Positions 27,001 to 39,954 of a stretch of DNA of 64,000 nucleotides are shown piece by piece. A program made the translations under genes and the position numbers. Source of the DNA: Leptasterias polaris (lineage: Eukaryota > Echinodermata > Asteroidea > Forcipulatida > Asteriidae); the NCBI GenBank assembly GCA_037783415.1, contig JAZGTN010000003.1, forward strand, positions 2,626,501-2,690,500. The letters run 5' to 3'. The notes under the pieces were generated by a model. That model saw only the letters and a program-made list of their open reading frames with translations. It made no database searches and was not told the DNA's origin. The first letter of the stretch is position 1. Each line of letters opens with the position of its first letter.

Positions 27001-30000
27001 GAAATTCCCTTTGTGAGAAATCATGCACCTCGTGGTCGGAGGAACGTTTTTATACATGTACGTGCGTGAGTAATACCGCACAGTTTTCGTTTGTTTGATG
27101 TTGGTCTGTATGAGACCGTCTGTTCGGAGATATATCAGCATATGGAGATCGCTGGGATAAATAGACAGGGGACCAGTCTAGTCTAACTCGAGTTTCGCTG
27201 ATTGTTCATCTCTGAGGGGTGACTGAACTCTAACAATAGGGCGGTTGATAAACGTTTTATAAAGGCAACACGGAATACAAATGAGGCGGGATTTTCAACA
27301 GGCATTTTCAACAGGATTTTGTCACCACACAGGCATGTTTTGCAGGATTTGTTATCGTTTAAGAACATTGTTTTTATTTAGAACATTTTACAAACGATCT
27401 TTCTTTATAAAAATGTTTGTTTGTTTTCTCTTCCATATTTATACGTCGGCGTATAAGCCGCCCGGAGAATAAACCGCAGGAGTAAAAAAAAAGTCAAAAT
27501 CAACGTATAAACCGCGGTTTATATTCCGGAAATTACGGTACTCCTTTTCCTGTTGTCCAATAATTTTCCAGGTGATAGCAGTGTTCAAGGAGCGAGATGA
27601 GCTGAAGATGCGAGTCCGTAATGGTGAGGGAGACCTGTCACCCATCGAGAGATCTGAACTGGAGAGGCAGCTGAGCTCCACCAAGCAAGAGCTGTTTAAT
27701 GGACAGAAGTCTTCAAGGGCTAGGATGGACTCTCTCCAAGAGGTCATTCTTGTCATCATTTTATAATTCTTGAAATTAAACCAAGGATGCCTCAAAGGCG
27801 TACCACTGTACTAGTATTTTGGGAAGTCAGGGAAGATCTGCACACTCTGCCGAATCTTCCGTAACATTGACCAACAACAAGTTGTTTAATAAACTCTTTA
27901 CAGCCAATACACCGATCCATTAAGCCACGCCCATTTTTCATTGACCAATCACAACCGCGAAATCTGATCACCATTTGAGCTGTTTGGTGATCTTTGCACT
28001 AATGGTGATCGGGTTTCGCGGCTGTGATTGGTCAACTCGTAAGGAGGCGGGGCTTAATGGATCGATCTATTAGCTCAAGTTAAAGGGGGGTATACCTTTG
28101 GTAATTACTCCAAAAATTAATGATCATAAAAACTGACTTGGTAAGAAGCACTGCAGCTATTCATAACATTTTGAGAAACAATTCCCTTCAAAGGAATGTG
28201 GTTGTAGGGAAGGATTCAAAAACATTCCAATCTTAGAAACATTTCTGCACACAATTTTCTCAGATTGTGTATTCAAATTACGGATTATTCTTCCGGCATG
28301 AATAGTATCTCAAAAACGCTACCACCTTTTGAAATGTATTTTTCACAGGTCAGTTTTATTGTACAGTATATATGTCTACAATCGAACGGTTAACAAAACC
28401 AAAGATATACATTGTAATAGACCGCTCCCATGAAAATATTTGTCATGTACGCACACTAATGCTACTGGTCGGCAATTTGAGGGTTCATCTCGCCTTTTTG
28501 TATGGGGCTGGTGGTTGTGACACATACACTTTGTGCGTCTTCCTAGTGAACAACTTTATTGCGTTAGCCCATCAATAGTGTCTACTGTCTACAGATGCGT
28601 GAATGTTATTAGCATAATTTCATGGGAAAGGGTATTTGTATTGTCATGGTTGATGGCTTGTCTTGGATGTGATAGGGCCCCTTAACATAAAGCCAGCATC
28701 TTTCGGATGTGACATAAAACTATAGGTCATTGTGTAATGCACAAGAATCGCCCAGGGCACTAGGAAGGGGCTTGCTCCTGTGATTCTGGATTGGCTGCAC
28801 AATATTTGGAGTTTTGTTTTTGTGATGCTTTTTTTGAACGCATTCATATGGATTTGTACAATATATATATATATAATAATTTTTTAGATTAATGTACATT
28901 TGTCAGTTTGTGTTTCAGTGAGCATGGTAGGGTTCTGGGCTCGATTTCATAAAGAGATAAGATTGATCTTAACTGCAAATTAGTCTTTACTGCTCAGCAA
29001 ATTGTGATGTCACAAAACAAATCACTTTGGTAATACTGACAACTCATCATGAGATAATGATAATAATATCAATAATAATAACTAGTTCTTATATAGCGCA
29101 TTTCACAATAACGCATCAATGCGCTTTACATTAGTGCCCTGGTCATTGGGCCAATAACATTCCTTTAATCTTTCTCAGCTCCGTGGGGAGCATATAGCCC
29201 TGGGCTGCCGTGGCGCTCCGAAGGGCTTTTTCAAACACACTATCAACCTCTTCCCTTGCAGGTACCCATTTATACCCCTGGGTGAAGATTTGTGCTTTGT
29301 GGAACTGGCCCCTGGTCACCTTTAGGAAAATTTGACAGTACTTGTATTAAACCCAATATTAGGAACTGGAGGAAAGTCGACACAACGTTGAGGATCTTTT
29401 GAATCAGAAAGTCAACCTGACAGAGAAGGTTAAAGAGCTACAAACTTTATTCATCTCAGAACACCAAGATCAGCGAGAGTTACATGTTGAGGTAAAAGAG
29501 AAATTACTACAAATAGATTCTTTGTGGTGATTTGATTTGTTGTCTATCATCTTTAGAAGTGCTTTCCTTTTTTTTTGCTGTTCCTACATGTAGAGCAACA
29601 GAGTATTCAAATAAAATAATGTTGTTTACAATTTTGCTTGTCTTTGTTTTTTTAAGGTTTTTTTTTGTACTTGTTCCTTTTAACAGCAACACCTAATGTC
29701 TAAAAATGTTATACTTTCATTTATGCAATAAGAAAATTAGTGAAATATTGCCATATTATATTGAAATAAATTCATTGTTATCTGGTTATAGCAAAACTGG
29801 GCCCAAGTCATTGTACTCCATTTTTAAATAATCAAAAAGAGAGCATTTCCACAATCTAAACTTTCATAATATTTGTAGATTTATCCCATGGGTTTGTACC
29901 GGTACTGGTTTGTACACATATTGAATTTATAATGACCCATTTTAGTGGCTCGATTTTACAAAGAGGATTAATCTTAACTGCAAATTAATCTTAATTGCTA

Positions 30001-33000
30001 AGCAAAGTGTGATGTCACAATACAAATCACTATGGTGATAATGACAACTCAACTTAAGATGAATCTTATTGCTTTGTGAAATCAAGCCCTGTAGCCATAA
30101 AACCTTGTCAAGATGGTATCTTCCTACATGTCACTAAGCCAACAATTATATGTAAATATTTGTAGGAGAGAAACAAGCTTCTTGAGCAGCTTAATGGCAA
30201 GTTGCAGAAGGAGGTAGAGACCCTGAGACAGCAGCTCCAAGACAGGGACCAGCACCTTCATCAAGTTTCAGCGACCGTAGCTGAGAAGGACAAAATCAAT
30301 GAGGCCCTCGGGGAGAAGATCTTGGGGATGCAGAGAGAGGCGGAGGAAGAGGGCAAAGGAGTAGAAAAGACCTTAAAGGAAATGGAGGGGAAAGTGAGGA
30401 ATGCTGATGTGGTAAAGGAGCTAGCGAAGGTTGAACTTAGAGAGGCACTGCTGAAGGAGAAGGACCAGGATATTGAGAATGTAAGTAGTCTTAATGCAAG
30501 GTTATGTGATGCAGGCCACCATCTTTGTTGTGTCCCCAGTGTGCACAAGCAATAACAATGACTGATTTCAGTATACACAAAAGAGGAACAGACTATTTTT
30601 CAGTTGTTTGATTTGGGAAAAACAAGAAAGGTACACCACAATAAAGGGTGGAATCTCCAAAGGGGATAGAATTGGTTCACAGTATCTTTATTAATTTCAA
30701 ATATGAATAATCCACCCATTAGATGTATGCTAACACACTTTGTATTCGCAGCATCCACAAAACATATTTCATTAGCACTGTGTAATTCTGTAATTCAGTG
30801 CTTTTTTTAGTTCCACAGAAATTAATTAACTTGACCTCTTATGACATGTATGACAGGAAAGTTTGATGGTCAATTGTTTAAAACATCTGCTGATTGTGTG
30901 TACCTTCTTTTTCTTTTCCCTGCAGAACTTTGAAAGCATTGATTTTGTGGTGTATGGCAATCACTCATCAATTAAAGATGCCAGTTCATTACCTTATTGC
31001 AAGAATTTTATCAAATGTTTTTTATGTTGTGAGGATTATTATTATTTTTTCCCAGCTCAAGTTAAGCATGGAGAAGGAGAAGAGGGAAACTTTGGCTGTT
31101 CAAGACAAGAAGACATCTGAGTTGATGATGATTACTAAACGGTCACTCACTGTAAGTCAGTTTATAGCTCTGGGAAAACAATGTCTCAAATCAGTCAGTT
31201 AAAACTTTATGCTACAGGTCATGTAATGGGAGACTTTCGAACGCCAGGTGGCAGCAGACTTACCAGGTAAATTTCCATTGTTTACGTCGTTCTGAGTATG
31301 CGCACATTACTGAGAACTGTGGATTTACCTGGTAAGTCTGCTACCACTTGGCGTCCCTTAAGACCCCAATTGCTTGCATACTATTTCTTCAACCCCTCTG
31401 CACAACTTTGGTGAATATAACGTAAAGATGAATCAGTGCAACCAATTTTGAGCATGGAGTCAAGTTCAAATTATGGTTAATTTTGTTACTTTTGTCATCA
31501 AATTCCTTCTTTTTTGCAATAAAATCTTTGCTATGTTTCATTTGCACTTAGGGAGTTCTGGAGGAACATTTTAGGATATCTGATAAAAAATACTCAGTTA
31601 GTTTTAAAGTTTTGCATGATGTAAGACATAAGAACTGAGTAGGTTGACGTGTGACGATCACATGAATGCTTTTGTGGATTGATTTGGTTCTAAGAAGACC
31701 AAAATTGAGACGTAGCAGTCTCTACTACATTTTTTTTATTTTTTATTTTTTTTTTCAATGCTCTGGTAATGAATAATATTGTCCCTCCCGTTGAAGGAAA
31801 GAGAGGAAGACCTTAGAGCAGTCAAGTCTCAGCTCGTACAACAGACGGAGGAATCTCTAAAAATGGAACAGCAACTAAAGGAACAAATTGAAGACAAGGT
31901 AAGCTGGTCTGAATTTTAAGTCTTTCATACTTTACTCATATGTAAGGCTCAGTGATTTCTTTCCTTGCCTTTTCACCTCTGTAGACCCCGGAATCACATC
32001 TGAGACCGGAATGTGGAATGGGTTTTCAGTCTCTACCTGATTGCCTGGGTTTTCTCCATTTGAGGTTTTCCTCTCACATCTAAAACTGAATATTTCTTCA
32101 TCGTCTCCTATTCTTCCTCTTATAGGCGCTAATTGCGCTGTTGGATGTGTAATGAAAGAAATAGTAATGAAATAAGTACTAAGTGGAATGTGTCAGAAAA
32201 TGGAAACATGGGACAGTTGACAAATTGAATTATTTTGGGCCAGGGCTCAAATTTGTGGAAAAAAATCCACAAGACCGCAGGACTTGTACCTCAAAACTTT
32301 TACTGGACCAGAAAATTTGTAACAAGACCGGAATCAAAATGAGAAGAACACTCCAATACAGTTTCACATTGGATCTGTGTTGGGAACAAGCACTAAGAGC
32401 AGATCGATCTCATTTGTCTAATGGGTAAAATGTTTCATTTGCCATTGTGTGGTTTAGGTTAAATCAGCCGTTGAGAAGGAGCGACAAGAGCGAGACGAGG
32501 AGTACACCAGGAGACGGCGAGAGGAAATGAGGGAGAAAGAGCTGAAAGTTGCTAAGGAGACAGCTAGATTACAAGGAGAACTCCACGTTGCACATCAGAG
32601 GCATGAACATCTCCAGACAACTGTTACTGTCCTCAAAGAGGTGAAGGAGAATTCAAATTAAATCTGTTCATTTATACAGCAAAAATTCCATATCAATATG
32701 TTCAAACAGGCATCACATAAACAATACTTCATACATACTCAGAGAGGCAAATTATGCAGAAACACCGGAACAAGAACTTTCTCTTTCGAGATAAGTGTCC
32801 AGGGCTCGGTTTTACAAGAAACTAAGATTCAGCTTATTGTGACGTCACACTTTGCTAAGTAGAGAATGATATACATCTTGAAGTCTTTGTCATACAGGGC
32901 AATTTTTTCAGGCTACTTGGAGGCAACCAACTGCACTGCATTCAAAAGGAACACTTATGTTTTTCTAAAAATATTTACATACTCTCTCTAAGAAAATGAT

Positions 33001-36000
33001 GTGGGAATTGACATTTGAATGTTTTTCTTTTTGGAGATTGCCTGGAACTGGTTGCCTGTAAATTGCCTTCTGTGAGATCAATCTTAGCTTTTTGTGAAAC
33101 TGAGCTCTGGGTGTTTTACGTGTTATCCAAGGCACAAGACCTACAGTTTAACAACTCATACAAAAGATGCAGGCTTCATATAAAATACTTGTAACTACTA
33201 AGATTCCAATGTGCTTGCTGCAGGGCTAATAAGCGTAGCCAATGCAAACAATGAAAGAACAGTGGCTTCTCTCAAGTGTTTGCTAACTTGTCAACAGTTA
33301 AATTGTATGCCACAGTATATGTTTACCTCTGCAAAGGGCTCTTTGTAAGTTCAATGTGTTATAAGCATCTTTTAAATCTGTGCATTCTTTACCAGTACCT
33401 ATTCTTTCCATTTGTTTGTTTGTATTTTAAATATTTTATTGAAAAAAAGGCCATCGCAGCCGAAGGCTGAATTGCAGTCAAATTACAAAGAGTTAAAAAT
33501 TGACAAATTACAAAGATAAAAAAAATATATAAATTAGAAAGCAACCTAAAAAATGGAATAAAATAAAAATGTCTCCGCTTTCTTAACCTCTTTTCTTTTT
33601 TAAACAAACATTAACAAAACAAGATTACAGAAAATGATAACACCGGTAGTGCTCCAAGAAGTGTCAGATCGAAACCACCTCCAATTGCAACTACCAAAAA
33701 CTACATAGATGTAAGCAATTGATAAGCAGAAGAGGCTAATTAAACTCGGGTTTAAGGAGAGAGAGGAAATATATATATATATATTATTTGTTTGATAGGA
33801 ATTGGATAAAGTGAGAGAAGAAAACCTAGCAGCAGGGCGGGAAAAGGTGGAGGCAGTGTCTGAGGCAAGAGAGAAAGCCAGAGACGAAATCCAGAGGGAG
33901 CTAGATCAACTCAGGGAACAGCTTGCCACGGTAAGAAGCCGTTTTAACTTCTAATTTTGAAGTGACAAATTTCAACTTTATTTCTCACCTGTACTTCTAC
34001 CGAAAAGAGCCATTCTCTTGTTTAAAGGTCTATATTTCTGTATTATAAACAAGCTCAACATCCTCAGGATTAACTAGGAATGAGTGGTGAAGTGCCATTG
34101 TGGCTGCCAGGCCTGTAATTTTAGGACGCTTCTATTTGATAATTCAATTCAATTCAAATATTTTCAATTCAATTCAATTCAATTCAATTCAAAAAACGTT
34201 ATTAATCCTAGATAAGGCAATTACAAAAGATTGGGCAGCTCCATAATAAAAAAAGTTTTTAAAATAATAACTAGGGCAACACCACAATAAAAAAATTTAT
34301 ACAAAATAGCATATACATATTTACATATAAAATATCAAAATCAAATTTATGTACATTTAAGAAAGAAAGCAAGGAAATGGAATGAATCAACAAAATTATG
34401 ATTGCACTGAAAAATTGGATGGAAAAATGAAGCAGAGCATTTTGGGAGTATTTTTAATAATTGGGATCAAGGCTGAGACCAGGGTACTGGAGGGAATGGA
34501 CTTTCGCCATCTGTTTAATTTGAGTTTAAACTCATCTTGAACTCAAGTTAGTGATTGTTTTAGAAGATACTTACCTATATGAAACAGATATTTATTTTTT
34601 TATTTATTTAATTGTTTATTTATTATTTATCATGGGGAAATTTTTTAATGAAACACTGTTTTTCAACATGTTCAAAGGACGGTGCCCAACAGTTACAAAC
34701 ATTCAATAATAAAAATATAATATTTTCTAAAACGTTTAAATGAAATTACAGGATATTAAAAAAAAAAGAGCAGTGAAGTGAGGCAAAATTAATAAAATCA
34801 TTACACTTCAGAAACCCCAAGGATGATTAAAAACAAGGAATCTGGCCAGCCAGAAGAGGTACTGTAGAAATTTGTTTAATGGCACATTAATTGGTACAAA
34901 ACAGTAAAACAAACTTAAAAAATACAACCCCTTTTTCATTAAAAAATACTAATTTTTTTTAATCCCATAACTGCCTCTTTATCATATGAATCTTTTAACA
35001 GTTTCCTTCTGTTTTGTTTAACAGAAACAATATCTCAGAAACATACGGAAACTTTATGACTAGTTTGTGATTCATAGAAGTATTTAACAGGTCTAGTTTT
35101 CTCAAAACATATACAATTAAAAGAGTACGCTGAATAAAAAATCTATCCCAAATAAAACCAAGTGTCGCTAAGTGTGAAACAGTTCATAAAAATGTATCAG
35201 TAACAAAATGTTCCGAAGAGCACAAACACACTAAACAAACACCAGTGTGGTGGATAGTATTATGTGCTTGACTCCATGAACTCTATGCTGAAACTGCAAC
35301 AGTAATCATTTGTTGGGGGGGGGGGTCGACTCAGTCACTTTGAACCTCAAGTGACACCTTGGCAGCTTATCAATGACTCCCGCTGTTGAACTTTAATCTT
35401 CAAGATATCAAAGTTCACCTGATAAAGTGTCATTATTTATTGTTTGTTTTGGTTGTTTGTGATTGGAGGTATTTTTTACAGAGAGCTGCTGTGGAAATGT
35501 TTACACCGTAAAGAGACAGTTGGTGAAAAAACTTGTTTGTGTTCAAAGTATTTTATTATTTGTGTGGAAGTTATATCTGAGAAGAGCCAGGGATAATAAA
35601 AAAAACTATATGTCATGAAGTGCTTATGTCAGGAAGCACAATATTGTACTACTTATGCACTGTCACCTAGCAGTTTTTAGAACAGTTGTATTTTTTTTAA
35701 GTACCTGAAACCCCCCAAATGTGTTTCAGGGTGTGAATGGATTTGCATGCTAATACTGCTGGCAGTAGTTTGAATTGATATTAATTATTAGTTTTTTTAT
35801 TTCTCTCAAATTTCAACTAAAAAGGGCAGGTAACTTTTTTCGTCTATTTTTGATGAAAATTTAGGGTGACTTAACAAATTTGTAATAAAAACATCAACTG
35901 AACCAATTCAAATTATTTTCAGTATATTATAAGCCTGCAAGGTTTCTGGTGCTTACAAAACAATTACAACCATTGAAAAAACTGTTAACGTGGTGGATGC

Positions 36001-39000
36001 AAAATGGTGCACATTGTTGTGGTTTCTGTCTCATGAGAAATGCAAGTTTCAGATTCAGTTTGTTGTATTCATTGTTTATTGCACATTCAACAGGCAAGAT
36101 TAATTCCAAACTTCATTTCAGTGTTTGCGTATTGCGGGATATGCTAAACTGTAGTGGTACAGGTAATATATAGATAAGGGACCAACAACAACTGAGGAGA
36201 AAAGCGATAGACAGACTCTGCAGGGCTTGAATTTGAGCGGAAATCATTACGGGAAAGTGGGAAAGAATTTGAAAGTATCCATCCTTTTCAGAGAGGGTGT
36301 GTTTATATTGCCATTACTTGTTGAATCAACAAACTTCATGGATGAGCAGTTAACCTCCCTGGGGCAGTCAGCAACATAACTGGCTGGTGGTTTTTAAATA
36401 ATAAATACTACGTGGAACTGGGTTTCCACTCCTCAGATTTCAAAATAATGTTAAAACCCACAAAATGTTTTCATATACTGTGCGTGAAGATCCAATTATA
36501 GATTAGAGTCCACTGTTATGGAAAAGGAATTCCTGGAGATAGCAGGCAAGACTTGTGGTAAAGACAAAAAGGATGTATAACTCGATCGGGCCTCTTTCTT
36601 TAATGGAGCTTTCCCGTAATGTTAACTATAGGGCTTGTAGCTCCACAGTTTTTACTGGACCAGAATTTGGTTTACAAGACTGGAATCAAAACGAGAAAAA
36701 AACCTATCTACATACTTGTTTACTGTTTTTATTTGAACAAGCACTAATTGAAGATTTATCTCATTTGTTTTATGGGTGGAAGTGTATGTCAATACTCAAC
36801 AGAATTTAAACATTTGAATCTAATTCTTTTTCTTTTAAGATAATACACAGTAAAGCATTTATATTCAATTGGAAAACACAAGCCTATCGGGCCTGTTGTA
36901 AGTTTACTGGCCCGATGCTAAAATCATTGGCCTCGGGCGTGCAGGACAGTGTTAATTTTGAACTTTGCTCTGGGCACGATAGTTTCATGTTTTAATTTTG
37001 TTTTATGGGGAAAGGGGCAAGTAAATTGTGCAAATACCTCGATTAAAAGCACAAATTACCTGTGAGTACATTTTATAAGCTTCCAAAGCACTTTTGTTGA
37101 TCGTAGAATATTTCCGCTTTGTTGCAACTGTCCTTTTTTTCAAATATTGCAAGGGATAGATATTGTCACTGATGACTGACTCGCTGCTTATAGTATAGAC
37201 TTGTGGACAAGTCGTTAAATGTTTGTTGCGGTGATAGCAAAACGGCTCTCTCGCAATATCCCGCGAGACGGCAACTTCAGAGAGCAGTGATCTCGCAAGA
37301 GCAGTCTGTATTATGCGACCACCACGACTCCACAATCACCGCGACAAACATTAATGACTTGAACACAAGTCTACTTATAGTATGGAAAACAAATTTGTCA
37401 AGCAATATTTTCTGGCTTGATCTTGAAATGAACCATAATAAACTGTACCATGGACCTATTTGTTTTTGAATAGTTCATATTTCAATGTTCCATCCAAAAT
37501 CAAAAACCAATCCAGTGGTGCCTGGTTATTTTCATGGTGCGAATATCAGATTTATATATTATTGCCTTGCACCTGTGATTTTGTCACTTTGCCAAGACGA
37601 GTCACCAGCGGGGATAAAAACAATTGTGGGATCAAGAATGTCAAGAGCTTGCTCACTGCAAACAGGCTTGCTTACTCTTTGCTTAAATCCATTGGCCAAC
37701 GGTTTCAACCTTATTTGCATAAACGGTTAAGAGAGGCGGGGATATGAAGAAGTTCTCTTGATCGTTGACAAACAGTGTGGTCTACTGGGTTATTTGTTTA
37801 GTGTTCCAAATAATGAACTGAGCAGACCGGGGTATATCAAACTTTAATTGACATGTAATTGCTGAGCAAACTCTGATTCTGACCCTGGTACATGTGGTTG
37901 TAAGTGACCCTTGAGTGGTTGCCTGACAAAGTCAACAGCAAAGCTAGATATTTTTTGCAATTTGAAGACCGAAACCCAGATCATTTATATTGATTTTTTG
38001 TCATGAGGATTTGTGAAGTTATTTACACGGTCTGATTGTTGGACAATAAGTATGAGTCGTTTTTATTCACCATGTCTGACCGATGTCTGATTTGTGGGTT
38101 CAAAATGCGCTGTATTGCCCCACTTTTTAGCAGTTGTTTGGAGTTATCAACGACACCTATTCTGTGAATGGATTTGAAGAGTGGTTTTTGACTGTCAAGC
38201 AGTACATTAATCATTGAATGTCATGGAGGGACTACTGGAACGTAATAACTAGTGGAGTAATCAGTGCTGCATGTATTCAGTTACAAGTTATCTGTCTTAA
38301 GCTTGGCTTTTGTGAGCTGGATGGAGGTAGCATGTACTTTCCAGCTATTTTTGGACAAATGGAGCTTTGGTCATGATAGCTTCCTTCCAACAAGAACCAA
38401 TTATATTGCTGTTTGATAAATGACTATGACTTTTAATGAGACTTGGAAGTTCATTCAACCAACATGGAAGTCTGTTGTTGTGATACTCACTTTGAAAATG
38501 TGAAAACATAAAATCTATGGAGTTTCTTCTAAAATGGAATTGTGCAAGTTTGTTAAAGCTCCAAGCACAGAAGCTAGCCAGTGGTGTTCCTAATTCCCTT
38601 GATCTCAGTGAGGGCGCTGTTTACAGCTTGTGACACAATATACTGGAGGTTTATTTCAAGAACTTTTATTTGGGTTTGATAAAAGTTTCTTCCGCTGCAT
38701 CAATCTCTTGCAGGCCGTGGCTTGTAATGGGAGTTTGGAGTTTTGTCAAGTACAAGAGAACTTTTGTATTGTTTGAATGAAAAGTGATATTGCTTCACTA
38801 AACAGTGCACGAGAAAGCAGTAAACTGACTCGCAAAATATGAACAAGTGTTTGAAATACTTTGAAGAGTTTGACTTCACATGAAACAATGGTCTGATTTA
38901 AAAAAGAATTAAATTTGAAATTAAATAAAATGGGCATGATTGGACTGGATGTTGTTTCATACTGACACTTGCATCAACCAGTGGCATCAACACAGAGCCA

Positions 39001-39922
39001 CTGTGATAACTGAAGCATCTACATAATTATGTGTAACTATTGAGCTTAGAGCAGAAACACTCAGCTGTCACCATGGAAATATCTGGGTGGCTTGATAAGG
39101 TTGACGACAGCGACGGGAATGTCAATTATGGAATTGATACTTTATGCTACGATGCACAGTTCATTGAGAGCCTCCAGTTATTGCAACTCACTATACGAGT
39201 ATTGAATGTAAGAACAGGTGTGGTTATTTGGGGTGGAATCAATAGTTTTAGTTGGTTTACTTCTCAAATTGAATGTCAAATTTTCAATGTTTGCCCAAAA
39301 GCTCTTGTCATGCAGTAAATCATAAAATGTCTTCTTATTTTACAGGAGAACCTGCTGGAGATGGACAAACTCCGTCATAAACTGCGTCAACAGGAGGAAG
39401 AGCTGACCAAGCTAAGGTCAGAGGTTAAAGTTCACCAAGACAAGGAAGCGACTATGTCTAGTTTGACCAAGAGCAAGAGTATCCTGGCTGAGATTAATGA
39501 GGAATGTAGGAGGACTGCAGCGGTGATCGGAACCACACCAATCAAATTAAACATCTCAAGGTTAGGCTCCTTTTTTTAGTTAAGTGTGTAATTTATTTTA
39601 TATGTTTGTGGCAGTGAAGAAAGAAAATTTGCTGGGACAGGATTTGAACCAGCAACCTTTGGCTTTATATGAGGCGGTGCTCTACCAGCTGAGCTATCTA
39701 GTCTTATGTTGGTGATCTCACAATTTCTTTACTTTTATTTATTTCTTTTTGTGAAGAACTGATCGAGCTACAGAACATTCAGCAATTTAGTTTCTCCATG
39801 TTAATGCCTCAACCACTCTCCCCTTTAAAACAAATTTATAATAATGATACAACTAATACTTAAAATAATTATAGTATTTATAAAGAAAACATACAAAGTT
39901 AATTTGAATTTCCTTGCCAGGT

Positions 39923-39954
<32 letters not shown>

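Larger units (their letters stand above)
33931..39345. other. Large intron (5.4 kb), AT-rich repeat debris
   Basis: No further coding exon recognised. Contains the (AATTC)n repeat, old A/T-rich repeat sequence (34200-35250), R4 copy 2 and a foldback element at 37188-37381. Confidence 0.5.

Noticed and set aside
37003..37747. Open frames of about 90-110 codons on both strands
   Set aside because: Overlap a foldback element; no conserved motif and no phase match to the surrounding gene.
39631..39702. Possible functional tRNA gene on the minus strand
   Set aside because: A- and B-box are good but acceptor and anticodon stems do not pair; better read as a SINE head or pseudogene.
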